DNA from: Heyndrickxia vini
GTDB taxonomy: Bacteria > Bacillota > Bacilli > Bacillales > Bacillaceae_C
NCBI RefSeq assembly: GCF_016772275.1
Contig: NZ_CP065425.1
Span: 176,001 to 240,000 of the forward strand
Length of the DNA stretch: 64,000 bases
Direction of reading: 5' to 3'
Made by a program: the position numbers and the translations under genes. The notes below the pieces were generated by a model that saw only the letters and a list, made by a program, of their open reading frames with translations, was not told the DNA's origin and did no database searches. Shown one piece after another: positions 18,849 to 27,430 of the stretch; within the stretch, counting starts at the first letter, position 1; every line of letters starts with the position of its first letter.

Positions 18849-18999
18849 TGGAGACGGAATGTGAAAAAAATAAATCAAAAAGAATTGATGAATATACTTG
18901 CATAAATCAACTAAAAGTTATATAAATAAATTAATGAAATAATAAATAAATAAATAAATAAATAAGTTGATTTTTGCAACCAAATGGGAGGTGCCGACT

Positions 19000-19452
19000 T
19001 TGAGGAGATCGTTTCAAGCGATTACTCGTAGTTTTGGAGTGTTGAATAAAATATGCTGCTCCGTTGATGGGGTCGATGTATCTGCAGTACAAAGTCATAT
19101 TCTTTATGAAATTGATTCAAACCACCAACCTTCCATGCAACAGGTAGCAGATTTGCTTGCGATTGACATCGCAACATTTAGTAGGCAAATTCAGACACTC
19201 GTCAAAATGGAACTGGTTGAAAAAGTTCCTTCAAAAGAAGATAAAAGAGCAAGTAACCTAATTTTGACTGAAAAAGGGGAAAAAGTAGCAAGAGAAATCG
19301 ACACTCAAGTTAATGCATTTCTAGAGAATATATTCAGCTCCATGACTGAATTTGAGAGACAAACGGTGCAAGGAGCAGTAAAACTTCTTGCCGATGTAAT
19401 GACAAAATCACCATTATGCTGCGGTAGCAAGAAGGAATCGGGGAGTTGTTAA
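19000..19452 (+). CDS. MarR-family regulator, probably arsenic responsive
   Basis: About 150 residues with a winged-helix MarR core (MQQVADLLAIDIATFSRQIQTLV, KMELVEKVPSKEDKRASNLILTEKG split over ~55-110). TTG 19000 is chosen because GGGAGGTG lies eight bases upstream; the longer reading from 18967 has no ribosome binding site. The C-terminus carries a Cys-Cys pair and a final Cys (SPLCCGSKKESGSC) and the N-terminus another Cys pair (NKICCSV), which suggests As(III) or thiol sensing. It precedes arsN1 and a flavoprotein, probably as their repressor. Confidence 0.85.
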   Translation: MRRSFQAITRSFGVLNKICCSVDGVDVSAVQSHILYEIDSNHQPSMQQVADLLAIDIATFSRQIQTLVKMELVEKVPSKEDKRASNLILTEKGEKVAREIDTQVNAFLENIFSSMTEFERQTVQGAVKLLADVMTKSPLCCGSKKESGSC

Positions 19453-19465
19453 AGGGGGGATAAGG

Positions 19466-19963
19466 ATGAAAGAAGTAAAGATTCGTTTGGCAACGATTAA
19501 TGATCTGGAAGACGTCCTTTCAATTTATAACGAAGGAATTGAGGATCGAATTGCAACACTCGAAATGGAAACAAAGGATTTAAACTATATGTTTGATTGG
19601 TTCCATAAACACCAGGAGCGCTATAAAACAATTGTGGCAGAACTATATGGCGATATTATTGGATGGGCTAGTCTAAATCAATACAATAGCCGAAAGGCAT
19701 ATGACGGAGTTGCAGACCTATCTGTGTACATCAAAAGATCATACAGAGGTAAGGGGATAGGGGGGAAACTTTTATCCGCAATTGAAATACATGCAAGAGA
19801 AAACGAGTTTAACAAAATCGTCCTTTCCACCTTTCCTTTTAATCAATTAGGGCAAGGATTATATAGGAAAAAAGGCTTTCGTGAAGTGGGAGTTTTTGAG
19901 AAACAAGGGAAGTTAGATGGTGAATTTGTAGATGTTATGGTCATGGAAAAACTATTATTTTAG
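19466..19963 (+). CDS. arsN1: GNAT acetyltransferase, ArsN1-type (arsinothricin/phosphinothricin class)
   Basis: 165 residues. GNAT fold with the acetyl-CoA loop RSYRGKGIGGKLL (~90-102), the family-typical IYNEGIEDRIATLE near residue 20 and the C-terminal GLYRKKGFREVGVFEKQGKLDGEFVDVMVMEK. Such enzymes acetylate the amino group of arsinothricin or phosphinothricin and detoxify them. Starts 13 bp after the MarR gene with GGGGGGATAAGG, followed 11 bp later by the flavoprotein, so it is one operon. The arsenic context favours arsinothricin as the substrate. Confidence 0.85.
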   Translation: MKEVKIRLATINDLEDVLSIYNEGIEDRIATLEMETKDLNYMFDWFHKHQERYKTIVAELYGDIIGWASLNQYNSRKAYDGVADLSVYIKRSYRGKGIGGKLLSAIEIHARENEFNKIVLSTFPFNQLGQGLYRKKGFREVGVFEKQGKLDGEFVDVMVMEKLLF

Positions 19964-19974
19964 GGGGAATAAAA

Positions 19975-21339
19975 ATGGGTCAATTACAAAATAATGCTCT
20001 TCCGGTTGCAATCATTGGAGGAGGTCCAGTGGGACTAGCAGCTGCTGCTCAATTAGTGAAAAAAGGTGAGGAATTTATACTGTTCGAAGCAGGAGAAACA
20101 GTTGGTTCAAGTATGCTCGAATGGGGACACGTGAGAATGTTTTCTCCTTGGGAATATAACGTGGATAAAGCAGCGAAAGAATTGCTTGAAAAAACGGGAT
20201 GGACTTCACCAAATAAAGACTTGTTACCGACAGGTCGTGAATTGGTGGAAGAGTATTTGTTGCCACTGAGCAATCTTCCAGAATTAAAAGACCATATTAC
20301 CTTGAATGCTGAAGTCATTAGTGTAGCGAGAAAAGGAATCGACAAGTTAAAATCAGCCAATCGAGAAAACGTTCCGTTTCAGCTTTATGTTGAGGTAAAG
20401 GGAGAAATAAAAATATTTCAAGCAAAAGCAGTCATAGATTCATCTGGTACATGGAAAACACCTAATCCTGCTTTATCTAATGGTATCTGGACAAAAGCAG
20501 AACGAAGTTTAAGAGATCGTATTTATTACGGAATTCCGAACGTACATGAATTAGAAAACCGTTATCAAAACAAAAATGTGCTGGTCGTAGGAAGTGGACA
20601 CTCAGCGATTAATGCTCTGCTTGAATTAGCGGAACTGAAAGATAAGTATACGGATACGACGATTACCTGGGTCCTTCGAAAGAAAAATCTTCACGAAGTT
20701 TATGGCGGTCAAGAAAATGACGCTTTACAGGCAAGAGGGGAACTAGGCATCCTACTTCAGAAATTAGTAGAATCAGAGCAATTAAAAATTGTCACTCCTT
20801 ATTATATAAATGTTTTACGTGAAAAAAATGGAAAAATCAGTGTAATAGGGGATCTGAACGGTGAAGAATTCATCATTCGTGGAATCGATGAAGTAATTGT
20901 CAGCACAGGATTTAGACCAGATACATCGTTTTTAAGCGAGATTAGATTAAGTATGGATTCTGCGGTCGAAAGTGTTGAAGCACTTGCACCACTTATTGAT
21001 CCCAATATTCATAGCTGCGGAACGGTAAGACCCCACGGAGAACAAGAATTAAGACAGCCAGAGAAGAACTTTTATATTGTGGGGATTAAAAGCTATGGAA
21101 GAGCGCCAACGTTCTTACTTGCCACAGGTTATGAACAAGTACGCTCGATTATAGCGTATTTAACAGGAGATTATGAGGAAGCAAAAGAAGTGCATTTAGA
21201 GTTACCTAAAACAGGAGTATGTAAAACGAATTTTACAACCAGTACAAGTTGTTGTGATGAGGATACAAATGTGAATTCTTGCTGCTCTAGTCCAGTGCCT
21301 ATAAAATTAGAAGTCAAAAATAATTCTTGTTGTGGTTAA
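19975..21339 (+). CDS. FAD/NAD(P)-dependent monooxygenase-like flavoprotein with Cys-rich tail
   Basis: 454 residues. FAD-binding GGGPVGLAAAAQL (~16-28), a second Rossmann motif for NAD(P)H VVGSGHSAINALLEL (~204-218), and an FMO-like layout. The last 40 residues are unusual: three Cys-Cys pairs (SCCDED, SCCSSP, SCCG), matching the thiol-rich tails of arsenic-binding proteins. Similar proteins accompany ars genes (ArsO-type), but the reaction is not known. Third gene of the marR-arsN1 operon, closed by a terminator. Confidence 0.75.
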   Translation: MGQLQNNALPVAIIGGGPVGLAAAAQLVKKGEEFILFEAGETVGSSMLEWGHVRMFSPWEYNVDKAAKELLEKTGWTSPNKDLLPTGRELVEEYLLPLSNLPELKDHITLNAEVISVARKGIDKLKSANRENVPFQLYVEVKGEIKIFQAKAVIDSSGTWKTPNPALSNGIWTKAERSLRDRIYYGIPNVHELENRYQNKNVLVVGSGHSAINALLELAELKDKYTDTTITWVLRKKNLHEVYGGQENDALQARGELGILLQKLVESEQLKIVTPYYINVLREKNGKISVIGDLNGEEFIIRGIDEVIVSTGFRPDTSFLSEIRLSMDSAVESVEALAPLIDPNIHSCGTVRPHGEQELRQPEKNFYIVGIKSYGRAPTFLLATGYEQVRSIIAYLTGDYEEAKEVHLELPKTGVCKTNFTTSTSCCDEDTNVNSCCSSPVPIKLEVKNNSCCG

Positions 21340-21345
21340 ATTATG

Positions 21346-21376
21346 AAAAACCAGTCTGATATAGGACTGGTTTTTG
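21346..21376 (+). terminator. Intrinsic terminator after the marR-arsN1-flavoprotein operon
   Basis: Perfect 11-bp stem AAAAACCAGTC/GACTGGTTTTT with an 8-nt loop; the stem supplies the U-tract. Confidence 0.85.
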
Positions 21377-21474
21377 ATTATGTGGAACTTACAAAGAAAT
21401 AAAAGCACGTAATGAAGACAATTGGGGAGTGTATTAATGAATTGTAAAGGTTACATTAATTTAATGAATTTTGC

Positions 21475-21504
21475 TTGTGATACATAAGCATATGCTTATA
21501 TAAT
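21475..21504 (+). promoter_or_regulatory. ars promoter with ArsR operator palindrome
   Basis: A perfect 16-bp palindrome ATAAGCATATGCTTAT (21484-21499) overlaps the spacer and the start of a -10 TATAAT (21499-21504). TTGTGA at 21475-21480 is a plausible -35 with 18-bp spacing. This is the expected place for ArsR to block RNA polymerase. arsR begins 52 bp downstream. Confidence 0.75.
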
Positions 21505-21555
21505 TATAGTTGTATTAAGCACATATAATATAATTTCAAATTAAAGGAGGATAAA

Positions 21556-21903
21556 ATGGAGAAAACAAGTGTCGAGATAGAAAAAACAGCACAAGTTTTT
21601 AAATTACTTGGTGATAAAACTAGACTAACCATTATTGCGTTATTAATGAAAAAAGAGTTATGTGTATGTGAATTACAAGTAGTCTTTGATATGAGTCAAC
21701 CTTCTATTAGTCAGCATCTACGAAAGTTAAAGGATGCAGAATTAGTAAAAGAAACAAGAAAAGGACAATGGATTTATTATTCACTTAATAAAAATAATGA
21801 TTTTTACTCTCTGATTAATTTCATATCAGAAATGATCCCAGGCCAGGATGAAAAAATACAACAAATTGAAAAAGTTAATCCAACTTATACTTGTGACTGC
21901 TAA
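21556..21903 (+). CDS. arsR: ArsR-family arsenite-responsive repressor
   Basis: 115 residues. A winged-helix dimer that represses the ars operon until As(III) binds. It shows the metal-sensing ELCVCEL motif (~37-43) in the recognition region, the helix-turn-helix [20 protein letters not shown] (~50-69) and the wing KGQWIYYSLN. The C-terminal CDC may add a ligand. AAAGGAGG lies 6 bp before ATG. Highly similar to the chromosomal ArsR at 52,561-52,908. Confidence 0.95.
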   Translation: MEKTSVEIEKTAQVFKLLGDKTRLTIIALLMKKELCVCELQVVFDMSQPSISQHLRKLKDAELVKETRKGQWIYYSLNKNNDFYSLINFISEMIPGQDEKIQQIEKVNPTYTCDC

Positions 21904-21924
21904 GAAATAAAAGGGGGAAAAAGA

Positions 21925-22980
21925 ATGAACAACACAGAAAAAAAACGTCTTTCGTTTTTAGATAGATATTTGACCTTTTGGATATTTTTGGCGATGGCAA
22001 TTGGTATTGGACTAGGATTTATCTTTCCAAGTGTAGTTACAGGGTTAAATAAATTCCAGGTAGGAACAACATCGATTCCAATAGCTATCGGCTTAATACT
22101 AATGATGTACCCTCCATTAGCAAAAGTTCGCTACGAGGAAATTGGTAGAGTATTTAAAGATGTCAAAGTACTAATTCTATCACTTGTACAAAACTGGATT
22201 ATCGGTCCCATTTTAATGTTTTTATTAGCAATTATTTTTTTACCAGATAAACCAGAATACATGGTTGGCTTAATTATGATTGGTTTAGCACGCTGTATCG
22301 CAATGGTTATTGTTTGGAATGACCTTGCTAAAGGAGATGCCGAATATGCTGCAGGATTAGTTGCGTTTAACTCTATTTTTCAAGTATTGTTCTTTTCGAT
22401 ATATGCTTATGTTTTTGTAACCGTAATTCCTGAGTGGTTCGGAATTCATGGAGTTGCGATAAATATCACCATTGGTGAAGTTGCAAAATCTGTACTTATC
22501 TATCTGGGAATACCTTTTATTTCTGGAATGATTACGCGTTTTGTTTTAGTTAAGACTAAGGGGCGAAATTGGTATGAGAAAGTCTTTATACCTAAAATTA
22601 GTCCGATTACGTTGATTGCACTGTTGTTTACAATCATTGTAATGTTCTCCTTAAAAGGAGATATGATTGTATCTTTACCATTGGATGTTGTAAGAATCGC
22701 AATCCCACTATTAGTTTATTTCGTAGTTATGTTTTTTGTATCTTTCTTCCTTGGAAGGAAAATGGGAACGAGTTATCCGGTAACTACGACACTTGCCTTT
22801 ACAGCAGGAAGTAATAATTTTGAATTAGCTATCGCTGTTGCAGTTGGAGTTTTTGGAATTCATTCAGGTGCTGCTTTTGCTGCAGTCATAGGTCCATTGG
22901 TGGAAGTTCCTGTAATGATAGCACTGGTAAACGTAGCGCTATGGTTTAAAAAGAAATTTTTCAGTAATCAAATAGCATAA
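21925..22980 (+). CDS. acr3: ACR3-family arsenite efflux permease
   Basis: 351 residues with about ten transmembrane helices. It exports As(III) using the proton motive force. The family's essential Cys region [21 protein letters not shown] (here spanning ~113-133) and [17 protein letters not shown] are present. GGGGGAAAAAG precedes the ATG. It lies between arsR and arsC and is nearly identical over its length to the second Acr3 at 51,480-52,535. Confidence 0.96.
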   Translation: MNNTEKKRLSFLDRYLTFWIFLAMAIGIGLGFIFPSVVTGLNKFQVGTTSIPIAIGLILMMYPPLAKVRYEEIGRVFKDVKVLILSLVQNWIIGPILMFLLAIIFLPDKPEYMVGLIMIGLARCIAMVIVWNDLAKGDAEYAAGLVAFNSIFQVLFFSIYAYVFVTVIPEWFGIHGVAINITIGEVAKSVLIYLGIPFISGMITRFVLVKTKGRNWYEKVFIPKISPITLIALLFTIIVMFSLKGDMIVSLPLDVVRIAIPLLVYFVVMFFVSFFLGRKMGTSYPVTTTLAFTAGSNNFELAIAVAVGVFGIHSGAAFAAVIGPLVEVPVMIALVNVALWFKKKFFSNQIA

Positions 22981-23007
22981 ATTCAAAATATAAAGGTAGG
23001 AATGGAT

Positions 23008-23430
23008 ATGGAAAATAAAAAAAACATTTACTTTTTATGTACTGGAAATTCATGCAGAAGCCAAATGGCGGAGGGATGGGCTAAAGAATATTTAGGGGAT
23101 GAATGGGCTGTTAAAAGTGCTGGTATTGAGGCACATGGATTAAACCAACATGCCGTAAAAGTAATGAAAGAAGTAGGAATTGATATATCGGGTCAAACTT
23201 CTGATATTATTGATCCAGAAATTTTAAATAATGCTGACTTAGTTGTCACTCTTTGTGGTGATGCAGCAGATAAATGTCCTATTACACCATCGAAAGTAAA
23301 GCGAGTTCATTGGGGATTTAATGATCCGGCCAAAGCCCAAGGGACGGAAGAAGAAAAATGGGCGACCTTCAGACGTGTTCGTGATGAAATAGGCCAACGT
23401 ATTAAACGTTTTGCGGAAACGGGGGAATAA
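23008..23430 (+). CDS. arsC: Arsenate reductase, thioredoxin-coupled
   Basis: 140 residues. Reduces As(V) to As(III) for export by Acr3, with the low-molecular-weight phosphatase fold: nucleophile loop CTGNSCRS (Cys11) and the redox pair in [13 protein letters not shown] (~82 and 89). ATG 23008 is preferred over 23002 because AAAGGTAGG is then 7 bp away and because the chromosomal arsC remnant at 51.4 kb starts at the same residue. Last gene of arsR-acr3-arsC, followed by a terminator. Confidence 0.95.
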   Translation: MENKKNIYFLCTGNSCRSQMAEGWAKEYLGDEWAVKSAGIEAHGLNQHAVKVMKEVGIDISGQTSDIIDPEILNNADLVVTLCGDAADKCPITPSKVKRVHWGFNDPAKAQGTEEEKWATFRRVRDEIGQRIKRFAETGE

Positions 23431-23438
23431 AAGTAAGT

Positions 23439-23468
23439 AAGCCAGGAGGTTATCTCTTGGCTTTTTCA
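23439..23468 (+). terminator. Terminator after arsC
   Basis: Stem AAGCCAGGAG/CTCTTGGCTT with a short loop, followed by TTTTC. It is bidirectional in form and could also serve the converging gene at 23477-25060. Confidence 0.7.
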
Positions 23469-23476
23469 GTAAATCT

Positions 23477-25060
23477 TTAGAAAAAGAAATTCTTAAAAGT
23501 GTCTACTAACTTAGTTACAGTATCATGTGTATCCTGATTTAATTGTAAGTATAATGAAATGCCTGCAAATGAAGTTGCAATTAATGATAAAATTACCGTG
23601 ATAATTGTTAGCCAAAATGTTCGTTTACGTAAAGAGTTATTTGTTTTAATCTCAAGTAATTTTACAGTGTCATCTATAATTTTAGAAAAGTTTTGAGAGT
23701 ATGAATAAGTTCTATCTATAAGATATCTTGTATTATCGACAATAATCTCCGCCCAACGTTTTTCATTGAATTTTGGATTTGCCGGTTCAAAATTATTTAA
23801 ACAATGCATAATATCCCTTTTTACTCTTTCAAATTCTCTTTCCCCTTTTTCATTTTTGAATCTTTTAAGTAAGTGTAAGTTTTGTTCTAACTCATATCTA
23901 ATATTTATCAACTTTTTATATTTAGGATTTTCTTTTTTTATTGAGGAAAAGGTTTTCTTCTGACTAATTCCAATTTGTTTACTTAAGGCTAGTGCATAAT
24001 CTCTCATGACCAATATTGGAAGTAAGTTCATGGATAATTCCCGAACGTGATAAATGATTTGAAAATCTAAAGATTGATACCCCGATTTTCTTGGTATTTC
24101 AGAATTACAAAGTATTTTAATAGAACTATCTAAATTAGAGTCTCCCCTATTTGCAACCAATTGCCAAAATCCATCTTTTGATATTTCACGGATATTAGAT
24201 CTACCCATTCCTATTGAGTCCCAAAACTCATTTATATTTTCATTTTCCCCATACTTATATTTACAAGAAGTTTGAGTTACCCTATATACTTCAATACTTG
24301 GCGGTACTAATTTATTTTTAAAAAAGTACATATCAAAATATTTGCTTATTTCTTGTAAGGTTCTCCATTTTAACTCTAACAATAAGTCCTCTATTAGTCC
24401 TTTTTTTATATTTGAACCTAGTTTTGATGATGACCCCCAGAATGAGAAAAATTTTTTAAAAGTGGGGGTTAAAACTGTTTCAGAAACTATATTTTTTTCC
24501 ACAAGTTTTTTAATTTCATTAATATAATTTTGAGAAGGTGTTATTATAAACTCTAAGATTATCGTAGAAGCAACGTGAGTAGCATGAACTTCAATATACT
24601 TTACAAATTCGGATAAATCTGAACCCTTATCTACTTCAAGAAGACCAAAGTTACTCCACCGTTCCCCATGAATACTTTGACTAACTTTATTACAAAAATC
24701 ATCAATACGTGAAATATCATTCATGTTAAAACGCTTTGGCTTAAAAGTTTTAAAAACCATTTTTAGCCCTTTATTTAATTTATTAATATCCTCAATAGGT
24801 ACATATTCGGAAACATATAGTGACAATAAATTCACTTCAACGCCTTTTGGATTATTATTTGTCCAGCTTTCATCATCCCAATATTCTAACATTTGTCTTA
24901 GTTGAATTATAAACTGTGGGACAAACTTGGGTCTATTTTCTAAATCCTCCATTAATGGAATTTTCTTTAATAACGGAACAACTATTCGAGTGAAATTTTT
25001 ATAAAATATCTGCTTTAATGTATATCGTTTTCGGCTAAATGGATTTTTTATTTCAAACAT
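23477..25060 (-). CDS. Unknown cargo protein with C-terminal transmembrane segment
   Basis: About 527 residues, not recognised. ATG 25060 (MFEIKNPFSRKRYTL) is used because AAGGGG lies 8 bases upstream; the longer frame starts without a site. Mostly helical and charged, with one strong hydrophobic segment near the C-terminus (TIITVILSLIATSFAGISLYL), so it is probably anchored in the membrane with a short outside tail. It is the only cargo gene on the minus strand. Its position between the ars and ABC-3C modules of a Tn7-like element suggests an accessory or defence role, but nothing in the sequence proves it. Confidence 0.7.
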   Translation of the reverse strand: MFEIKNPFSRKRYTLKQIFYKNFTRIVVPLLKKIPLMEDLENRPKFVPQFIIQLRQMLEYWDDESWTNNNPKGVEVNLLSLYVSEYVPIEDINKLNKGLKMVFKTFKPKRFNMNDISRIDDFCNKVSQSIHGERWSNFGLLEVDKGSDLSEFVKYIEVHATHVASTIILEFIITPSQNYINEIKKLVEKNIVSETVLTPTFKKFFSFWGSSSKLGSNIKKGLIEDLLLELKWRTLQEISKYFDMYFFKNKLVPPSIEVYRVTQTSCKYKYGENENINEFWDSIGMGRSNIREISKDGFWQLVANRGDSNLDSSIKILCNSEIPRKSGYQSLDFQIIYHVRELSMNLLPILVMRDYALALSKQIGISQKKTFSSIKKENPKYKKLINIRYELEQNLHLLKRFKNEKGEREFERVKRDIMHCLNNFEPANPKFNEKRWAEIIVDNTRYLIDRTYSYSQNFSKIIDDTVKLLEIKTNNSLRKRTFWLTIITVILSLIATSFAGISLYLQLNQDTHDTVTKLVDTFKNFFF

Positions 25061-25152
25061 GTAAATACCCCTTTTTTCATCATCCATGTATTGAGTTCGA
25101 CAAATTTTTCTCTTTCCCTTTATTAATATTTAAAAATACTTTTAAATCAGTT

Positions 25153-25863
25153 ATGGGGAATTATGAGATATTGAATAGTTTTATACCTGTTTTGAGAATC
25201 TGTTCATCCTTATTACCAGAATTAATAAGGCTAAGTGGGTCTATTGTTACGTTTAATTTACCAATCGAAACTTCGAGTAAAGAATGTCAAAATGTTATGG
25301 GGTATTATCCAGGAGAAGGTCAAAGTACGGAAACAATTGCTTTGGTTTCACATTATGACTTTTTAGGTGATGATCCTGGAGGACATCGTTTTGAGGGGGC
25401 AGGAGACAATGCCGCAGGAGTTGCAACCATTTTAGAGGTATCAAGACAAATTGCCTCTTTACCACATAAACTGCCCTTCAATCTTTTAACAGTTTTTACA
25501 ACAGGCGAAGAATCCGATTTATGGGGGGAAAAACATTTAATTTCGAACCCGCCTTTTCCTCTTTCAAAAACGATATATCTTGATGGACTTGGTAGGACGC
25601 CATATTTTAGTCTAAACGTAAGTTACCATTGGGAAGATAAGAATATTATTAATAGTTTGATGTCAATAAGCAGGGATATGGGAGTCTCCATCAAAGTAAA
25701 TGAATCAAAAGCAAAGGGATTATTTAACTTCTTAATTACTGGAACAAGTACGGTGAAATTTAGACCCTATCATACTCCTGACGATACATACGAATTAACC
25801 CATGTAAACGTGCTTCAAGAGGTTACTAATTTGTTAGTTGAATTATTAAACGTCATTAAATAA
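25153..25863 (+). pseudogene. N-terminally truncated M28-family zinc peptidase
   Basis: The C-terminal ~200 residues form an M28 (aminopeptidase) catalytic domain with every metal position visible: VSHYDF (His), GAGDNAAGVA (Asp), TTGEESDLWG (Glu-Glu), LDGLG (Asp) and YHTPDDTY (His). Upstream there is no normal N-terminus, no ribosome binding site, and the open frame runs into the start of the divergent gene. I take it as a remnant joined at about 25.1 kb; a short functional protein from the ATG at 25153 is less likely. Confidence 0.6.
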
Positions 25864-26080
25864 TTCTTTTAAGAAAGTTACAATTTGTAAAATTGTATAC
25901 TCTAACTAAGGGTGCTTAGGGAATTAAGCCGAAATAAAAAAACAAACTTTTTTAAAATAATTTCATTCTAAATAACTCCATTTTGATTAATCTTTTTTCC
26001 TGATATTTGGCAATTTTATATCGACAAACGTATATTATTGAGTGATAATTGTAGTATCAAAATATCGGAGTTGTACTAAA

Positions 26081-26839
26081 ATGGCTAGGAAGTATCCTCA
26101 AAAAGATGTGAAGCTTTTATTTATGCTTTCCGCAGGAATGTGTGCATTTCCTGGGTGTACTACACGATGTGTTGCAAAAGAAACCGACTTTGATGAACCA
26201 GCGGTTTTAGGTTTAATTGCTCACATAGAAGCTCATAGTAATGATGGACCAAGACCCAATCTAAAGCTAACAGAAAAAGAAAGGGATAGCTACAAAAATT
26301 GGGTATTATTGTGCGGAGTTCATCACGATCTAATTGATGCTCAAAGTAATACGTATACGGTAGAGCAAATTCGACAATGGAAAAAAGATTTAGAGGCAAA
26401 GGTAGATTTACAGCTTAGGGAAGCAATGATACAAGTTACATTTACCGAACTTGAACAAGTTACCGAAGCTATTGTAGGTAATGATTTTAAGCCAACCAAT
26501 ACAAATGACTATAAAGTTATTCCACCAAAGGAAAAGATGGAAAAAAATAATCTTGGTGATATAACACATCAATTTTTATTAATGGGAATGGTTCAATTCG
26601 CTGCAGTAAGTACTTACGTTGAAAGAATTAACCAAATTATCCCGAGCTTTGCTGATAAGCTATCAAGTGGTTTTAAGAATGAATATTTAAAATTAAAGAA
26701 TGAAAATTTAAACGGTGATGACCTATTTTTAGCACTAATTAATTTTGCATGTCCAAAAAGGGTAGATTTAAAAAGACATGCTGCAGGAATAGCGGTCCTA
26801 ACTTATCTTTTTCATATTTGTGAGGTATTTGAAAAATGA
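26081..26839 (+). CDS. ABC-3C system: HNH endonuclease with C-terminal ABC-3C domain
   Basis: About 252 residues. The N-terminal HNH nuclease has CAFPGC, LIAHIEAHS, and NWVLLCGVHHDLID (Cys/His zinc-linked pattern, ~20-100). The C-terminal ~100 residues are helical and end YLFHICEVFEK, as in the C-terminal domains that dock onto ABC-3C middle components. ATG 26081 follows CGGAG; the GTG at 26042 lacks a site. The stop overlaps the next start (ATGA). It is the likely DNA-cleaving effector of the defence operon. Family assignment is from the operon and motifs, not from a search. Confidence 0.8.
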   Translation: MARKYPQKDVKLLFMLSAGMCAFPGCTTRCVAKETDFDEPAVLGLIAHIEAHSNDGPRPNLKLTEKERDSYKNWVLLCGVHHDLIDAQSNTYTVEQIRQWKKDLEAKVDLQLREAMIQVTFTELEQVTEAIVGNDFKPTNTNDYKVIPPKEKMEKNNLGDITHQFLLMGMVQFAAVSTYVERINQIIPSFADKLSSGFKNEYLKLKNENLNGDDLFLALINFACPKRVDLKRHAAGIAVLTYLFHICEVFEK

Positions 26840-27210
26840 TATTTCCTAATAAGTATATTAAATTGAATAATACGTTATTAGGTATTGCAGCACTCACATT
26901 AAGCTTACTAATTGAACCAATGAATATGAACCTGTTGTGGGGGAAAATAAGCAATAAAAGAAAAGATTTAACTTTTGACCAATTTGTTTTAGCACTAGAC
27001 TTATTATTTGTTCTAGGGCTTATCCATTTTAGTGAAAATAGGATTGAGAAACTGATTTTAATAAAAGAAAAAGAACAAAACGATAAAAAAAAGGTATCTG
27101 TCATCATTGATTTTATTAATTATTGTGAGATAAGAAAACTGAATAAAAAAGATGCTCTTATACCGTACATATTGGAAATATGTGAGGTTTTAAAAAATGA
27201 TACGGCCTAA
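26836..27210 (+). CDS. ABC-3C middle component, copy 1 (MC6-like)
   Basis: 124 residues, starting MIFPNKYIKLNN, the pattern of small ABC-3C middle components (MIxPNKYIxxxxSLLGIGAxxL). It contains a winged-helix-like core LLWGKISNKRKDLTFDQFVLALDLLFVLGLI. About half of its first 69 residues match copy 2 directly downstream. A ~50-residue extension ends YILEICEVLKN, resembling the end of the HNH protein (YLFHICEVFEK), so the duplicated unit may have included the 3' end of the preceding gene. Overlaps both neighbours. Confidence 0.8.
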   Translation: MIFPNKYIKLNNTLLGIAALTLSLLIEPMNMNLLWGKISNKRKDLTFDQFVLALDLLFVLGLIHFSENRIEKLILIKEKEQNDKKKVSVIIDFINYCEIRKLNKKDALIPYILEICEVLKNDTA

Positions 27211-27430
27211 CAAATATATAAAACCAAACGATTCACTAATGGGAATTAGTGCACAAATTATCTCTTGTTTAGATAAGCCTATAACTGTTAGTTACCTTTG
27301 GGATAAGGTGAGAAAACAAAGAATAGTAAATACATTTAACAACTTTATATTATCTCTAGATTTATTATTTATATTGGGTTCTATAAAGATTGAGGATGGT
27401 TTAATAAAGAGGTGTAACAGATATGATTAA
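27197..27430 (+). CDS. ABC-3C middle component, copy 2 (short)
   Basis: 77 residues, MIRPNKYIKPNDSLMGISAQ, the typical length of a middle component. It shares the PNKYIK, LW-x-K and F-x-L-x-LDLLF-x-LG-x-I positions with copy 1 but lacks its C-terminal extension. Overlaps copy 1 by 14 bp and the ATPase by 8 bp, so all four genes are translationally coupled. Two middle components in one ABC-3C operon are unusual. Confidence 0.8.
   Translation: MIRPNKYIKPNDSLMGISAQIISCLDKPITVSYLWDKVRKQRIVNTFNNFILSLDLLFILGSIKIEDGLIKRCNRYD

Noticed and set aside
18930-18966. (AAAT)n tract as a possible origin or CRISPR-like repeat
   Set aside because: A simple microsatellite with no spacers or further structure. 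No CRISPR array was seen anywhere in the window.
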